NCBI GenBank assembly: GCA_021272165.1
Contig: JAJSLK010000028.1
Location: 33,829-97,828 of the forward strand
Source of the DNA: Methylacidiphilales bacterium
GTDB taxonomy: Bacteria > Verrucomicrobiota > Verrucomicrobiia > Methylacidiphilales > UBA1321
Direction of reading: 5' to 3'
Length of the DNA stretch: 64,000 nucleotides
A model generated the notes under the pieces. That model saw only the letters and a program-made list of their open reading frames with translations, made no database searches and was not told where the DNA came from. Positions 53,471 through 63,859 of the stretch are shown piece after piece. The stretch's first letter is position 1; each line of letters opens with the position of its first letter. A program made the translations under genes and the position numbers.

Positions 53471-53636
53471 CCTCTTAAAAAGCATATAAAATCAATAGAT
53501 TTAATAAATACGGAATAAATATGGCGCGTTACTCGGAAGTTTCATAAAAGTCGTTATTTCGTAACAATTCAAAGATCAGATTTCATTTCATCGTTGTAAG
53601 GAATTTTCGGACTTATAAGCTCATCTTGGGGAGAAT

Positions 53637-53678
53637 GTGAGGCCCTCGGGATGCCAGTGGGAAAAACAAGTGCCTCAC
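53637..53678 (+). promoter_or_regulatory. leader hairpin just before the porin Shine-Dalgarno
   Basis: GTGAGGC (53637-53643) pairs exactly with GCCTCAC (53672-53678). The SD AAGGAG lies at 53681-53686, 2 nt after the stem. Such a stem could modulate ribosome access to the porin mRNA. The role is inferred from position. Confidence 0.35.
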
Positions 53679-53692
53679 GCAAGGAGATCAGA

Positions 53693-55333
53693 ATGAAAAA
53701 GCAAACAAAGCGCATGTTCGCGCTCGTCGGCGTCCTCGCCCTCGGCCTCACCGCCGTCCGGGCCCAGTCCGATGGCGCGTTGCTCGATGCCCTCGTCAAA
53801 AAGGGTGTTCTGAGCGATCAGGAAGCTGAAGACATCCGGGCCAGCGAAGCAAAAGAATACGGCACCACCGCCGCCGCGAAGCTTTCCCTTCCCGACTACG
53901 TCAAAAACATCAAGCTTTATGGTGATGCCCGCTATCGCTGGGAATACCTCGACGAAACCCCGCAGCTTACCAACGGCGGCGCCGGAGCCGGTGCCCGATC
54001 GTCCACCTATAGCCACGACAACGTCGTTGAACGCAGCCGCTACCGTCTTCGCGTCGGGGTGGACTATACCTTCACCGATAACTTTTCGGGCGGCTTTGAA
54101 TTGGAAACCGGTAACGCGGAAGACAGCGCCAATCAGAGTTTCGGTAATGGCTTCGGTAAATTTGGCATTAACGTCGGCCTCGTCTACCTTCAATACAAAC
54201 CAACCGACTGGATGACGCTTGTCGGCGGTAAGCAGCGCAATCCGATTTACACGACCGACCTCGTTTGGGATCCCGATATCAATCCGGAAGGCGGCGCGGA
54301 ACTTTTCAACTTCCACATTCCGCTCGACAACAACTCGGATCAATCATTCTCCATCGGTCTGACGGCGGCTCAATTCATCTACTCCGACAATCAGGAATAC
54401 AATGCCCCCGGCACCGCCATCACCGGCACGGGCACGGTAGTCAGCCCAGGCAGTGTGCAGACTTCCAACCTCACCGGCTACGCCGATAACCACGACGTCT
54501 GGATGTTTGTTGAGCAGGTTCCCGTCCAGTTCAACTTCGACAAGAATACCTACATCAAGGAAGTGCCCGGCTTCATGTCCTACATGAATGGCGGTTCCAC
54601 CGGCCTTCCCAGCGGCTTCACCAACGGTTCCGCCGGCAGCACCGCGTGGACCGGCGGCGGAACGCTCAGCTTCTACGGCCCCAACATCGCGGATGATCTC
54701 CAGATCTTCACCGCACCCGGTGAATTCGACTGGAAGGTCGGAGATGTTCCTTTCAAAGTCTACTGGGATTTCGCCCTCAATACGGAAGGCAACGCCCGCG
54801 TTCAGGATGTCTACTTCGGCAAAGGAAATCCGAATGTCTACAGCGGCGCGCTCAATTCCAAGGCGGCCATCAACGCCGCCACTCTGGCGCAGAATCAGGA
54901 TCTGGGCGACAACATCGCCTGGCTCGCCGGATTACAGGTCGGTCAGAACAAGAAGAAGGGTGACTGGTCCGTCCGTGGAGACTTCCGCCAGGTTGGTCTT
55001 GGCTCCATCGATCCCAACATCAATGACTCCGACTGGGGCGACAGTTTCCTCAATCAGCAGGGCATCCGCATCCAGTCGATCTATAACTTCACCGACTTCC
55101 TCACCGGTTCCCTCACCTACTACAACACTTGGAACTACAAGGAACATCTGCTCGATGGCAGCACCGCCGGCCAGAATCCCGGCAGTCTGCCTCTGACCGG
55201 TGCTTCAGCCACCAGCGGCCCTCCGCCCACCTCTACCGGTTATGCAGTCACCGGCGCCACGACCTCCATCTCTGGCCTGGTTGGAGCCAACACCACCCAG
55301 CGCCTCCAGGTCGACCTGCAGTGGAAGTTCTGA
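53693..55333 (+). CDS. putative outer-membrane porin
   Basis: 546 residues from the ATG at 53693, which has AAGGAGAT 5 nt upstream. A signal peptide (MFALVGVLALGLTAVRAQ) leads to a short conserved helix (LLDALVKKGVLSDQEAEDIRA) and then a beta-barrel (LYGDARYRWEYLDE, YRLRVGVDYTFTDNFSGGFE, and the last strand TQRLQVDLQWKF, ending in Phe). This layout is the Verrucomicrobia/Planctomycetes putative porin. Strong signals for expression: good SD, long leader and strong terminator. Confidence 0.88.
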   Translation: MKKQTKRMFALVGVLALGLTAVRAQSDGALLDALVKKGVLSDQEAEDIRASEAKEYGTTAAAKLSLPDYVKNIKLYGDARYRWEYLDETPQLTNGGAGAGARSSTYSHDNVVERSRYRLRVGVDYTFTDNFSGGFELETGNAEDSANQSFGNGFGKFGINVGLVYLQYKPTDWMTLVGGKQRNPIYTTDLVWDPDINPEGGAELFNFHIPLDNNSDQSFSIGLTAAQFIYSDNQEYNAPGTAITGTGTVVSPGSVQTSNLTGYADNHDVWMFVEQVPVQFNFDKNTYIKEVPGFMSYMNGGSTGLPSGFTNGSAGSTAWTGGGTLSFYGPNIADDLQIFTAPGEFDWKVGDVPFKVYWDFALNTEGNARVQDVYFGKGNPNVYSGALNSKAAINAATLAQNQDLGDNIAWLAGLQVGQNKKKGDWSVRGDFRQVGLGSIDPNINDSDWGDSFLNQQGIRIQSIYNFTDFLTGSLTYYNTWNYKEHLLDGSTAGQNPGSLPLTGASATSGPPPTSTGYAVTGATTSISGLVGANTTQRLQVDLQWKF

Positions 55334-55351
55334 TCAGCATCTGCTGAAATC

Positions 55352-55389
55352 AAAAACGGCGGCCGGGATTTCATCTCGCCGCCGTTTTT
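55352..55389 (+). terminator. intrinsic terminator of the porin gene
   Basis: AAAAACGGCGGC (55352-55363) and GCCGCCGTTTTT (55378-55389) form a perfect 12-bp stem with a 14-nt loop and a T tract. It lies 19 bp after the porin stop. Confidence 0.9.
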
Positions 55390-55904
55390 CTTTTGCCCCC
55401 CTCATGAAATCGATTTCCCCAAAAACCCCCACCGTCCTCAAACAGTTCGCCAAATGGAAGAAATAGTTCCGCGTAACCGCCGGCCGCAAATGGAGCGAGG
55501 GTCAGCACGCACGGGCCCTCGGCAAACTTGGCAGAGCCTCGAGGGCTGGAAGCCGTCAAGTTCTTATCCCCGGTAGGCCAAGCCTTGCACGGCTTTGAGC
55601 CGGTTTCTGACGATGATTTTCTTGTGAGAGCTGTTCGCCAGCAGGGCGGATGGATGACGCGAACCTTTTCACTTACCCAATATCCTGGCTACTTTTGAAA
55701 TGAGTTTGCTTTGTAGAAACCTTTTTTAGTTTTTGGGGTCTAAGAAATGATGACTGAGACAAAATCGAACCAATCGCCTGAAAAAGTCGCAGAACCTGAA
55801 AGGCTGGTACGGACCTTCGGCTGAAGGCCACGCCGGTCTGAGTATGGCCACCGAAACCTGAATGAAGAACCGCTACTGCCAGTGGAGGAATATCAATGGC
55901 GATA
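55390..55904. other. 515-bp gap without a supported gene
   Basis: No frame here has a family match. Short frames are present: one from 55404 ending in TAG at 55467 and continuing open beyond it, and one from 55747 that hits a TGA and then reads NEEPLLPVEEYQWRY. They look like possible worn gene remnants but none is convincing. The base composition falls in GC toward 55.9 kb, where the cysteine-rich gene begins. Confidence 0.3.
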
Positions 55905-56492
55905 TTATTTATTTTTCTTCACGCAAAAACAGCGGTGATACAACTCCGTGTCACTCAGATCATGACCGGAGACTGCATCGGTGATTTTTTCCCAGGTGGC
56001 TTCGGATGCTTTGAAGGAAGCGTTATTACTATCGCTTAGCCTTAGTCGAAACATAAGGCATTCGCAGCCGGTTTTGTCGTCGCAGTCGCCACTACAGATC
56101 CAGCTTTTGCCGTCCGGTGACATGCTACAGAGTCCCAATCCACATGGACGGTAATTTACCGCGAATCCATCAACTTGGCCCGCTGGGAGGATGGGGGTGA
56201 CGCAGAGGCACTTGTAATTGTATTTTTTTGGATCGTAATGTTTGTCAAAATTCATCTCTCCCAGCTTGTGCGAAACAGATACGACTTCCCATACGATGTC
56301 CTTTTCGGCAACCGGGTTGTCTGACTTTGGGGTACGAAAGAGTTGGCAATAACTTCCATCGCCCGGACCGGTGCATTCATCACCTTGATTGCAACGGCCC
56401 GATTTTTTATCCGAGGTGAGAAGAGGCTCCCCGCAATCGCCCGTACCGCGCACAACAAAAGCTGACGAATGTGAAATTTTGGCAAGAGGCAT
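55905..56492 (-). CDS. two-repeat cysteine-rich protein of unknown function
   Basis: 195 residues with 14 Cys and no signal peptide. Two halves align: half 1 has CTGPGDGSYCQLFR, then IVWEVVSVSHKL, then YNYKCLCV; half 2 has CSGDCDDKTGCECLMFR, then TWEKITDAVSGHDL, then YHRCFCVKK. Each half thus has a Cys-rich head, CxxFR-like strand, WEx helix, His and a closing CxC. It could be a metal-binding or disulfide-rich module. No family recognised. Low-GC flanks suggest recent arrival. Confidence 0.65.
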   Translation of the reverse strand: MPLAKISHSSAFVVRGTGDCGEPLLTSDKKSGRCNQGDECTGPGDGSYCQLFRTPKSDNPVAEKDIVWEVVSVSHKLGEMNFDKHYDPKKYNYKCLCVTPILPAGQVDGFAVNYRPCGLGLCSMSPDGKSWICSGDCDDKTGCECLMFRLRLSDSNNASFKASEATWEKITDAVSGHDLSDTELYHRCFCVKKNK

Positions 56493-56605
56493 GAGAAAAG
56501 CCTATCCAATATTACTTATTAATTCAAATTACAATTAGGTGATAGAGTGTCGTCAATTACAAAGTAGCCCGAAGAGGGCTTTGCGATTTTCTCCTCCGCT
56601 CCGGC

Positions 56606-57499
56606 CTACTTCTTCTCCCGCCCTTTGAATGTCAGCTCCGCCACGCCCGACTTATCGAGCTCGCCCAGCCCCTTCTCGATCATCAGCTTGTACTGCCCAT
56701 AGGTCGCCTCGCCCAGCGGCGTGCGCACGCCCGCTAACTTGGCCAGCTTCAGCGCGATGCCCGAATCCTTTGCCGCGTGGGCGGCTGAAAAATAACAATC
56801 GTGCTCCCGGTTCTGCATGTCCGCGCCGTCCGTTTCCAAAACGCGCGAATCCGCTCCCGTCTGCGAAAAAATCTCCCGCAACACATTCAAATCAATCCCC
56901 AGCGCGTTTCCCAACGCCAGCCCCTCGGCCAGTCCCGACGTATTGATATTCATCACCATATTCACCAGTGCCTTTACCTGCGCCGCCCGGCCTGTCTCCC
57001 CGACATACCGCCTCGCCAGGCTCAACGCCTCCAAAATCGGCCCCACTTTTTCCACCACTGCCGAATCCCCCGCCAGGATCAGGTACAGCGTCCCCTGACG
57101 CGCCTGCGTGATGCTCGATGCCATGCACGCCTCGATCGCCGCCGCTCCAGTCCGCTTCGCCGCTGCCTCCACCTCCAGGTGGACCGCCGGCGTCACCGTC
57201 GCGAAATTCACAAAAATCCGCCCCGCCGCCCCCGCCAGCAGGCTGTCGCCCTTCTCCGCAAAAATCTCCTGCATCGCCTGGTCGTCCGACACCACCGTCA
57301 GAATCACGTCCGACTTCGCCGTCACCTCCGCCAGCTTATCCGGCGCCGCGCACTTCAGCTCCTTCGCCAGTTCCGCGGCTGCCTCCCGCCGCACATCAAA
57401 GACTGCGGAGACAACAAAGCCTTTTTCCGCCAGCCTCCGAGCCATATTGGCCCCCATCCTTCCGACGCCGATAAAACCGATGCGTCGATTTTCTTTCAT
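56606..57499 (-). CDS. NAD(P)-dependent beta-hydroxyacid dehydrogenase (HIBADH family)
   Basis: 297 residues. The Rossmann start IGFIGVGRMGANMARRLAEKG, the substrate block with ATVTPAVH, the catalytic Lys in VKALVNMVMNIN and the C-terminal KDSGIALKLAKLAG match 3-hydroxyisobutyrate/tartronate semialdehyde reductase-type enzymes. Which hydroxyacid it acts on is unknown. It lies 9 nt after the ThuA gene in one operon. Confidence 0.9.
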   Translation of the reverse strand: MKENRRIGFIGVGRMGANMARRLAEKGFVVSAVFDVRREAAAELAKELKCAAPDKLAEVTAKSDVILTVVSDDQAMQEIFAEKGDSLLAGAAGRIFVNFATVTPAVHLEVEAAAKRTGAAAIEACMASSITQARQGTLYLILAGDSAVVEKVGPILEALSLARRYVGETGRAAQVKALVNMVMNINTSGLAEGLALGNALGIDLNVLREIFSQTGADSRVLETDGADMQNREHDCYFSAAHAAKDSGIALKLAKLAGVRTPLGEATYGQYKLMIEKGLGELDKSGVAELTFKGREKK

Positions 57500-57508
57500 A
57501 TTACTCCT

Positions 57509-58294
57509 TTAACGAAAACCGGCTTCGCCCGGCTTGTGCAGGCTCTCACCTTTTTGGCTAATTTTTTCCGCTGCTTTTTCGATAGGCACGTTGGGGCAAC
57601 TGTCGATCCAGAGGCTGCCTTCGGGCCGCGCCCACCGGACCGCATTGCGAATCACGAGCAGGACTTCCTTCTGATAGTAGGTCGGATATGTTTCGTGGCC
57701 GGGTCGGAAATAAAAAATCTTTCCGTTTCCTCTCTTCCACGTCGCGCCGGAACGGAAGACTTCGCCGCCCTCAAACCAGCTGATGAAGATTAATTCATCC
57801 GGCGTTGGGATGGCGAACGGCTCACCGTACATCTCCTCGTTCGGAATTTCAAAATAGGGACCGAGTCCCTGCACGATGGGATGGCCGGGATTGCAGACCC
57901 AAAGCCGTTCCTTTTCCCCGGCTTCGCGCCAGGTGAGGGAACAGGTGGTGCCGAGGAGCCGTTTGAAAATTTTGGAAAAATGGCCGGAGTGCAAAACGAT
58001 CAGCCCCATGCCCTGGAGTACCCGCGCCTGGACGCGGTCGACGATTTTGTCCGCAACGTCGCCATGGGCGCAATGGCCCCACCAGGTCAGGACATCGGTT
58101 TTTTCCAGGATTTCTTCGGTTAGACCATGATCGGGTTGATCGAGCGTGGCGGTGCGAATTTCAAAATCAGCCGCTTCTCTCAGGCCTTCGGCGATTTGTT
58201 GATGCATGCCGTGCGGGTAAATTTTCGCCACGGTGGGATGCTTCTTTTCGTGGACATTTTCGCCCCAGACAGTAGCTCGGATTTTGGCGTTCAT
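57509..58294 (-). CDS. ThuA domain-containing protein
   Basis: 261 residues, cytoplasmic. The start [23 protein letters not shown] is typical of ThuA, followed by [31 protein letters not shown], and the late block [17 protein letters not shown]. It differs strongly from the ThuA at 1.8 kb and belongs to another branch. First gene of an operon with the HIBADH-family enzyme; both probably act on a sugar acid or keto-glycoside. Confidence 0.9.
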   Translation of the reverse strand: MNAKIRATVWGENVHEKKHPTVAKIYPHGMHQQIAEGLREAADFEIRTATLDQPDHGLTEEILEKTDVLTWWGHCAHGDVADKIVDRVQARVLQGMGLIVLHSGHFSKIFKRLLGTTCSLTWREAGEKERLWVCNPGHPIVQGLGPYFEIPNEEMYGEPFAIPTPDELIFISWFEGGEVFRSGATWKRGNGKIFYFRPGHETYPTYYQKEVLLVIRNAVRWARPEGSLWIDSCPNVPIEKAAEKISQKGESLHKPGEAGFR

Positions 58295-58411
58295 GAGGAT
58301 GGGAGAAGGCTGACTTTAGCGAAATGGACGGCTGATCAAGGATTAAGCGTCTCCGGCCGATTGGGAGGAGAATCGTTATTCTAACCGGAAAAAAGACACG
58401 GGCAACAAAAT

Positions 58412-58432
58412 GTCTTTCCTGAGATGAAAGAC
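58412..58432 (-). terminator. terminator of the S53 giant gene
   Basis: On the minus strand GTCTTTC and GAAAGAC form a 7-bp stem with a 7-nt loop, followed by ATTTTGTT. It starts 2 nt after the giant gene's stop at 58434. Confidence 0.6.
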
Positions 58433-58436
58433 CTTA

Positions 58437-58625
58437 GCCGCCCATAGGTGTAGGCGTGGGAGTAGGCGTCGGCGTGCGAGAAGGGGTTGGGGTAGGCGTG
58501 GGCGAGGGAGTAGGCGTTGGCGTAGGAGAAGGGGTTGGTGGGGTAGGCGTAGGCGAGGGAGTTGCTGTCGGCGTCGGCGAAAGAGTAGGTGTTGGGGTGG
58601 GACTAGGGGTCGGGGTGGGTAGCAA
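58437..58625. repeat. Thr-Pro tail repeat DNA
   Basis: About 30 imperfect copies of a 6-bp unit (plus strand GGCGTN/GGNGTN) code Thr-Pro/Ser-Pro at the C-terminus of the giant. Such DNA is prone to slippage. It is a coding low-complexity repeat, not a CRISPR array. Confidence 0.85.
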
Positions 58626-60672
58626 AACGAGATCCAGGCGGATAAAGGTCTTGTTTAAGCCGGTGATATTGACTCCGACAAGAGTTTCCCCCGCTTGGGG
58701 ACCGGAACTCAGAATTTCAGTGAGGTCAGGGGTGACCGTCGTCCAGGTACTCAAATCGCTGGAGGTTTGCAGATTAGTCATGAGGCCGGTGACCAACGTA
58801 TTTTCACGATAGGTCAGCGTAAGATAAGAGGCTCCTCCAATCGTCATGGTTCCGACGATAGGCAACGCGGCGCGATCTGTCGCACTGAGCGGCACAGTTG
58901 GATCGATGGCCGTGAAATATTTGAGCAGGTTGGAAACCCCATCGTTGAGAGGTGTATCCGAAGGACCGCCGGTGAGGGAATATTGAGCCTCCCATTGGCT
59001 GAAAGTCTCGCCGCCCTGCATGGAGGAAACGATGTTGCTCCAAGAACTGATGTCAGAGTCGTAGTAACTGACGGACCAGCTATTGAGCTTAGGAGTGTTG
59101 GCTGAATTGGAAGTCGAAAGATTGGCGCGCAGTTCAATGGAGGACGAATTCACCACCGACGGAAGCAGACTCAAATTCGTGCCGGAGCTGACGCCGGAAG
59201 CGAGCAAATTACCGGTGGAATCCAAGACATCAACGGTCAGGGCAGTGCCGCCTGCGCTGGTATAGGCACTGTAAGTCAGGGTTCCCCAGTTGCCTTGGGA
59301 ATCACGAGTAATCATCGTGGAAACCAAGGATCCGGCTGAAGTGTAGACCAAGCCATTTTGGGCCAGGACAATTCCACCCGTGCTGTCAAAGAGCACGCTG
59401 CAAGGGGCATTGAATAAGGCGGCCTGTCCGGTACCGTCCCTGCTGCCTACGGTTAAGGCCGTGCCCGCGATGGTTGTCACTACTCCGGCTGGCGTGACCT
59501 TGCGGATGGTTTGGTTGGAGGAATCGGCGACATAGATATTACCATCCGGGCCTATCCTTAGGCCGAAAGGATGGTAGAACCTCGCGTTGCTTCCGGTCCC
59601 ATCGGCGGAACCAGTCAGACTTGGCGATCCGGCAATGGTCGTAACTACTCCACTTGACGTGCATTTCCGAATGGTGGAATTGCCGTAATCTGAAATGTAG
59701 AGATTGCCACTGGCATCCACGACAATGCCTGACGGATTGTTGAATTGGGCCCCAGTGCCTGTGCCGTCATTACTGCCAAAATGATTAACCCAACCGGCCA
59801 GGGTGGTGACAACCCCCGCTGGGGTAACCTTACGGATGACGGAATTTGAAGTATCCGCCACATAAAGATTGCCATTACTATCGAACGCTGCATCGCAGGG
59901 TCCGTTGAATCGCGCGGAAGTTCCCGTACCGTCTGTGCTACCGGCGACTCCGCCAACTCCCAGCCACGTGGTGACGGTTCCATCCAGTGTGATTTTGCGG
60001 ATGGTTTCGTTGTATCGATCCGGAACATAGAGAGTAGTGCCGGCAGAATCGATGGTCAGATTATTGAGCGCGTTAAAGCGGGCGGCGCTGCCGGTGCCGT
60101 CGCTTGTCCCTGTTGTGCCGGCCAGACCCGCCAGGGTGGTGACGACTCCGGCCGGGGTGATTTTACGGATGGTGTTATTACTGCTGTCGGTAACGTAAAT
60201 ATTGCCATTGTGATCCATGGTAAGCCCTGTGGGAATATTAAATTGGGCGGCGCTGCCGGTGCCATCTGCGCTGCCGGACACGCCGACGTCTCCAACAAAA
60301 GTCGTCACCACAGCACCGGGAGCAACCTTGCGAATGGTAAAATTATGGGCATCCGGCACGTAGAAGTTGTCGTCTCCATCCCTGACGTTGGTCAGGGTAC
60401 CGGTGTTGAAATCAAATTGCGCTGCCTGGGACCAAGTGTTGCTCGAGGTCGAACCGGAACTGGCGCGCACGCGGAAGTAATAGATGGTCTGGAGGGACAA
60501 GCCGGTAAAGGTGTAACTGGTGGCGGTGATCCAGCCGCTGTCGATCGCCGTGCCGAAGGCCGGGTCGGTTGAGGCTTGGGCCTCGTATTGAGTAGCACCG
60601 TCGACTGCATTCCATGTAATCGTGTTGGAAGTGCCGGGAGTATAGGGAGGTTCGGCATTCAATACCGGGGCC

Positions 60673-60775
60673 GCCAGCGGCGTGGGAGTCGGTGATGGTG
60701 TTGGCGTGGGAGAGGGCGTGGGAGTCGGCGACGGTGTTGGAGTGGAGGAAGGGGTCGGGCTCGGCGTGACCAAAC
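60673..60775. repeat. Thr-Pro linker repeat DNA 2
   Basis: Imperfect tandem 6-bp units coding Thr-Pro-Ser-Pro between the GloVer repeats and the fibronectin III domain. Same unit as the tail repeat. Confidence 0.8.
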
Positions 60776-61904
60776 CCAGTGAAAGTTTATACACAGCTCC
60801 CTCTCCATTGTTTGCGCCACCTAACAGGGCAGTACCATATAAAGCTCCATCTGCACCTTGCAATAAGCCGCCATAGGGATTGGTTCCATCATTGGACGTG
60901 CTGCCATCCCCAAAGTTGTGCAGGATCGTTACTGCTCCTGACGGAGTCATCTGAAAGATGGTACCTTTACCGGCAGATCCGCCCGAAGAAGTAGTTCCGT
61001 AGAAATTTCCATCCGATGCTTGGATTAATTGATCTTCGGGATTTTGACCGTCATTCGCGACGCTTCCCAACTGATGCAAGATGGTGAATAGTCCGTTCGG
61101 AGTCATCTTATAAAGGACTCCTTCGCCGGACGTGCCGCCGGCATAAGTGGCTCCATAAAAGTTTCCATCGGCAGCCAGGACCAAGCCTGTATAGGGGGTC
61201 ATGCCGTCATTAGAGACAGAGCCAAAACTATGCAGGATCGTGTATGTTCCCCCCGATGTGTATTCATAAATCGTTCCGTCGCCTGCTGAACCGCCTGAGG
61301 GAGTGGTTCCGTAAATATTTCCGTTCGAGTCTTGGACCAGATTCCCATACGGGAAGTAGCCATCGTTGGCGACGCTTCCATCGTCAAAATGATGCAGGAT
61401 CGTCATGACTTTTTGAGGAGTAATTTTGAAAAGAATGCCGCCGCCGACTTGTGGTCCGCTGGTGGTTCCACCTCCGTACGTGGTTCCATAGAAATTTCCG
61501 TCGGCTCCTTTTAGCAAAGTACAGAAGGGATAGCTTCCATCCGCACTGATACTGCCATCTTGGAATTGATGCAGGATCGTTTCCGTTCCTTGGGGAGTAC
61601 ACTGAAAGACGACTCCATAACCCGTGGAGCCACCTACATAGGCTACGCCGTAAAAATTTCCGTCGTTGCCCAACGTCACAGCATTATAAGGGTATTGCCC
61701 GTCAGAAGAACCGCCAAAGCTATGTAGAATCGTCACGGACCCGGTTGTAGTTGTTTTGAAAAAAGTACCGGTCCCATTTGCGCCACCATATATGGTGGTT
61801 CCGTAAAGGCTTCCATCGGAAGTTTGAATCAGCGCGGCAGCAGGGCCGCTGCCGTCATTGGCAACCCCAGTGCCGCATTGGTGAATAATCGTGTAATAAG
61901 ACGA

Positions 61905-62020
61905 TGGCGTCGGGGTTGGAGTTACCGACAATATAGGCGTTGGAGTCGGAGTTGGCGAAGGGGTGGGCGTGGGGGTCGGCAATGGTGTGGGCGACGGCGT
62001 TGGGGTGGGTACCAAGACAT
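61905..62020. repeat. Thr-Pro linker repeat DNA 1
   Basis: Imperfect tandem 6-bp units coding a Thr-Pro linker between the BACON-like domain and the GloVer repeats. Confidence 0.8.
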
Positions 62021-63859
62021 TCAACGTCACCGCGCGGGAGGTGTTTCCAAAGCTGTTTGTGGTATTACTAAAAGTAATTGTATCGTTATAGGTGCCCGTA
62101 CTGAGCGAATTGGCATTGCTGTTGATCGTGGCTATGACGGTCGCGTTGCCCCCGGAGGCAATGGTGCCGGACGAAGGTGAAAGCGAAAGCCACGACGAGG
62201 TAGCCGAAGCCGTCCAGTTCATCGAACCGGAGCCGGAGTTTGAGATCGTGTAACTCGTGCTGGAGGGACTAAAGGGCCCCCCGGATGATCCGGAAGAAGC
62301 AAATCCTCCGGCAGGACTCACTCCCATGTCGGAGATCGTCGTTACATTAAATGCGTTGCTATTCCCTGTATGGCCCGCACCGTCGCTGGCCTGGAGGCTT
62401 ATTCCCGTGGCCAGCTGGCCGACGGTTATATTTCCAGTCCAGACACCGGACGAAAAGGCCCCTGTTGTGTTAGGACTGATCGCCACCGCCGATCCCACCG
62501 TATATTTTAGATCGACAAAAAGCCATTTAGCGCCGTTGCTGTCCACATAGCTCGGGAATGCATCTCCCGAAATGTAATAACCCTGGTTGATCGTGCCGTT
62601 GGGGAAAGTCGAAGGAAGGTTATAGCTCCAGAAATAGGTCATTCCGCCGCTGTAAAAGGCGATGCGGTAAGTGGAGCCCGCCTGCAGTTGAATCGGTGTC
62701 TGAAGCGGCGTTTCGGTCCAGGCGCCGGGACTAGCCAAGATTGAAGTGCTGGAAAGCAACTGCCCGGCATCGGTCCAGATGGATACTTTTGTTCCCGAGT
62801 AACTCCGCACGGCCGTGACCTGCATATTGCTGGAGGGAGTGAAGGAGTAACCCAGGGTCCAACTGCCATTATTATAGCTAGCTGTTGGAGTCGGACTGTC
62901 GAGAATGGTATTGGTCGAGACGAGGGAGGATAAGGAGGCCGTGCCGGAGTAGCTGCTCACCGTATTATTGCCCCGGTCCAGAGCGGTGATTGTGGCGGAG
63001 AATGGCGTCGAGACTGTTTGCGGAGAACTGATCGTGCTCCAGCCAAAGTGGTCCACGGTTCCGTTTCCGATGCTAAAGGAATTGCTCGTGCCGGTATGCC
63101 CGGCTCCGTCATTCGCAGCGATGACGACATTGCTGCCGGTTCCCTGGAGGGTGACGTTGCCGGTCCAGACGCCATTGGTGAAATTAGTGATGGTGGAAGG
63201 AGTAATGGGAAGCGTTCCCGATGTACCGGTGGCACTTAAGGACACAGGTTCCTCGTAATTGGTAATGACGGCGTTGTTGCTGTCGTAAGCGGTGACCGAG
63301 ATGCTGAAGGGCGCATTGCTTACCTGCGGACCGGAGATATACGAAATGCCGAAGTAGGCCGGCGCATTGGTGATGGTCACGCTGAAATCCTTGGCGGAAG
63401 AAAGAGAATGGCTGTCCGTTGCCTGAATAGTGAAGTTGAATGTACCTGTGGCGGTAGGCGTACCGCTGAGGAGACCGGCACTGCTTAGGGTCAGTCCCGT
63501 GGGCAGGCTGCCGGAATAAAGCGACCAGGTATAAGGGGGGGCTGCTCCATTGGCGGTAAAGGACAGGCTATAAGATCCGCCCAGGATGCCGTTGGGCAGC
63601 GGACTGGAGGTGAGAATATCCGGCCCCGAGGGTCCGGATAGGGCGGGAATCAGATTTACACCGGCGGGAGTTCCCCATCCGGTGCAGAGATCATATCCGC
63701 TGGTGGCGGGGAATTTTGCCGGGCTGGTCGAGCTGAAATTATTGCCTGTAATCGTATCGTGGAAGGTTGACGAATAGGACGCGCTCTTGGCCAGGGTATA
63801 AACGGCAGGATTGATGAATCCGACCGGCGAGTTGCCATTGAGCGCCGCCTGCTGGTTGA

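Noticed and set aside
9000..58300. tRNA, rRNA or riboswitch genes in the gaps
   Set aside because: I scanned the intergenic regions for cloverleaf-like arms, CCA ends and known aptamer cores and saw nothing convincing.
58437..62020. Regular short repeats that might suggest a CRISPR array
   Set aside because: Units are 6 bp, contiguous and in frame as Thr-Pro codons; there are no unique spacers, and the longer periodicities are GloVer and NHL protein repeats.
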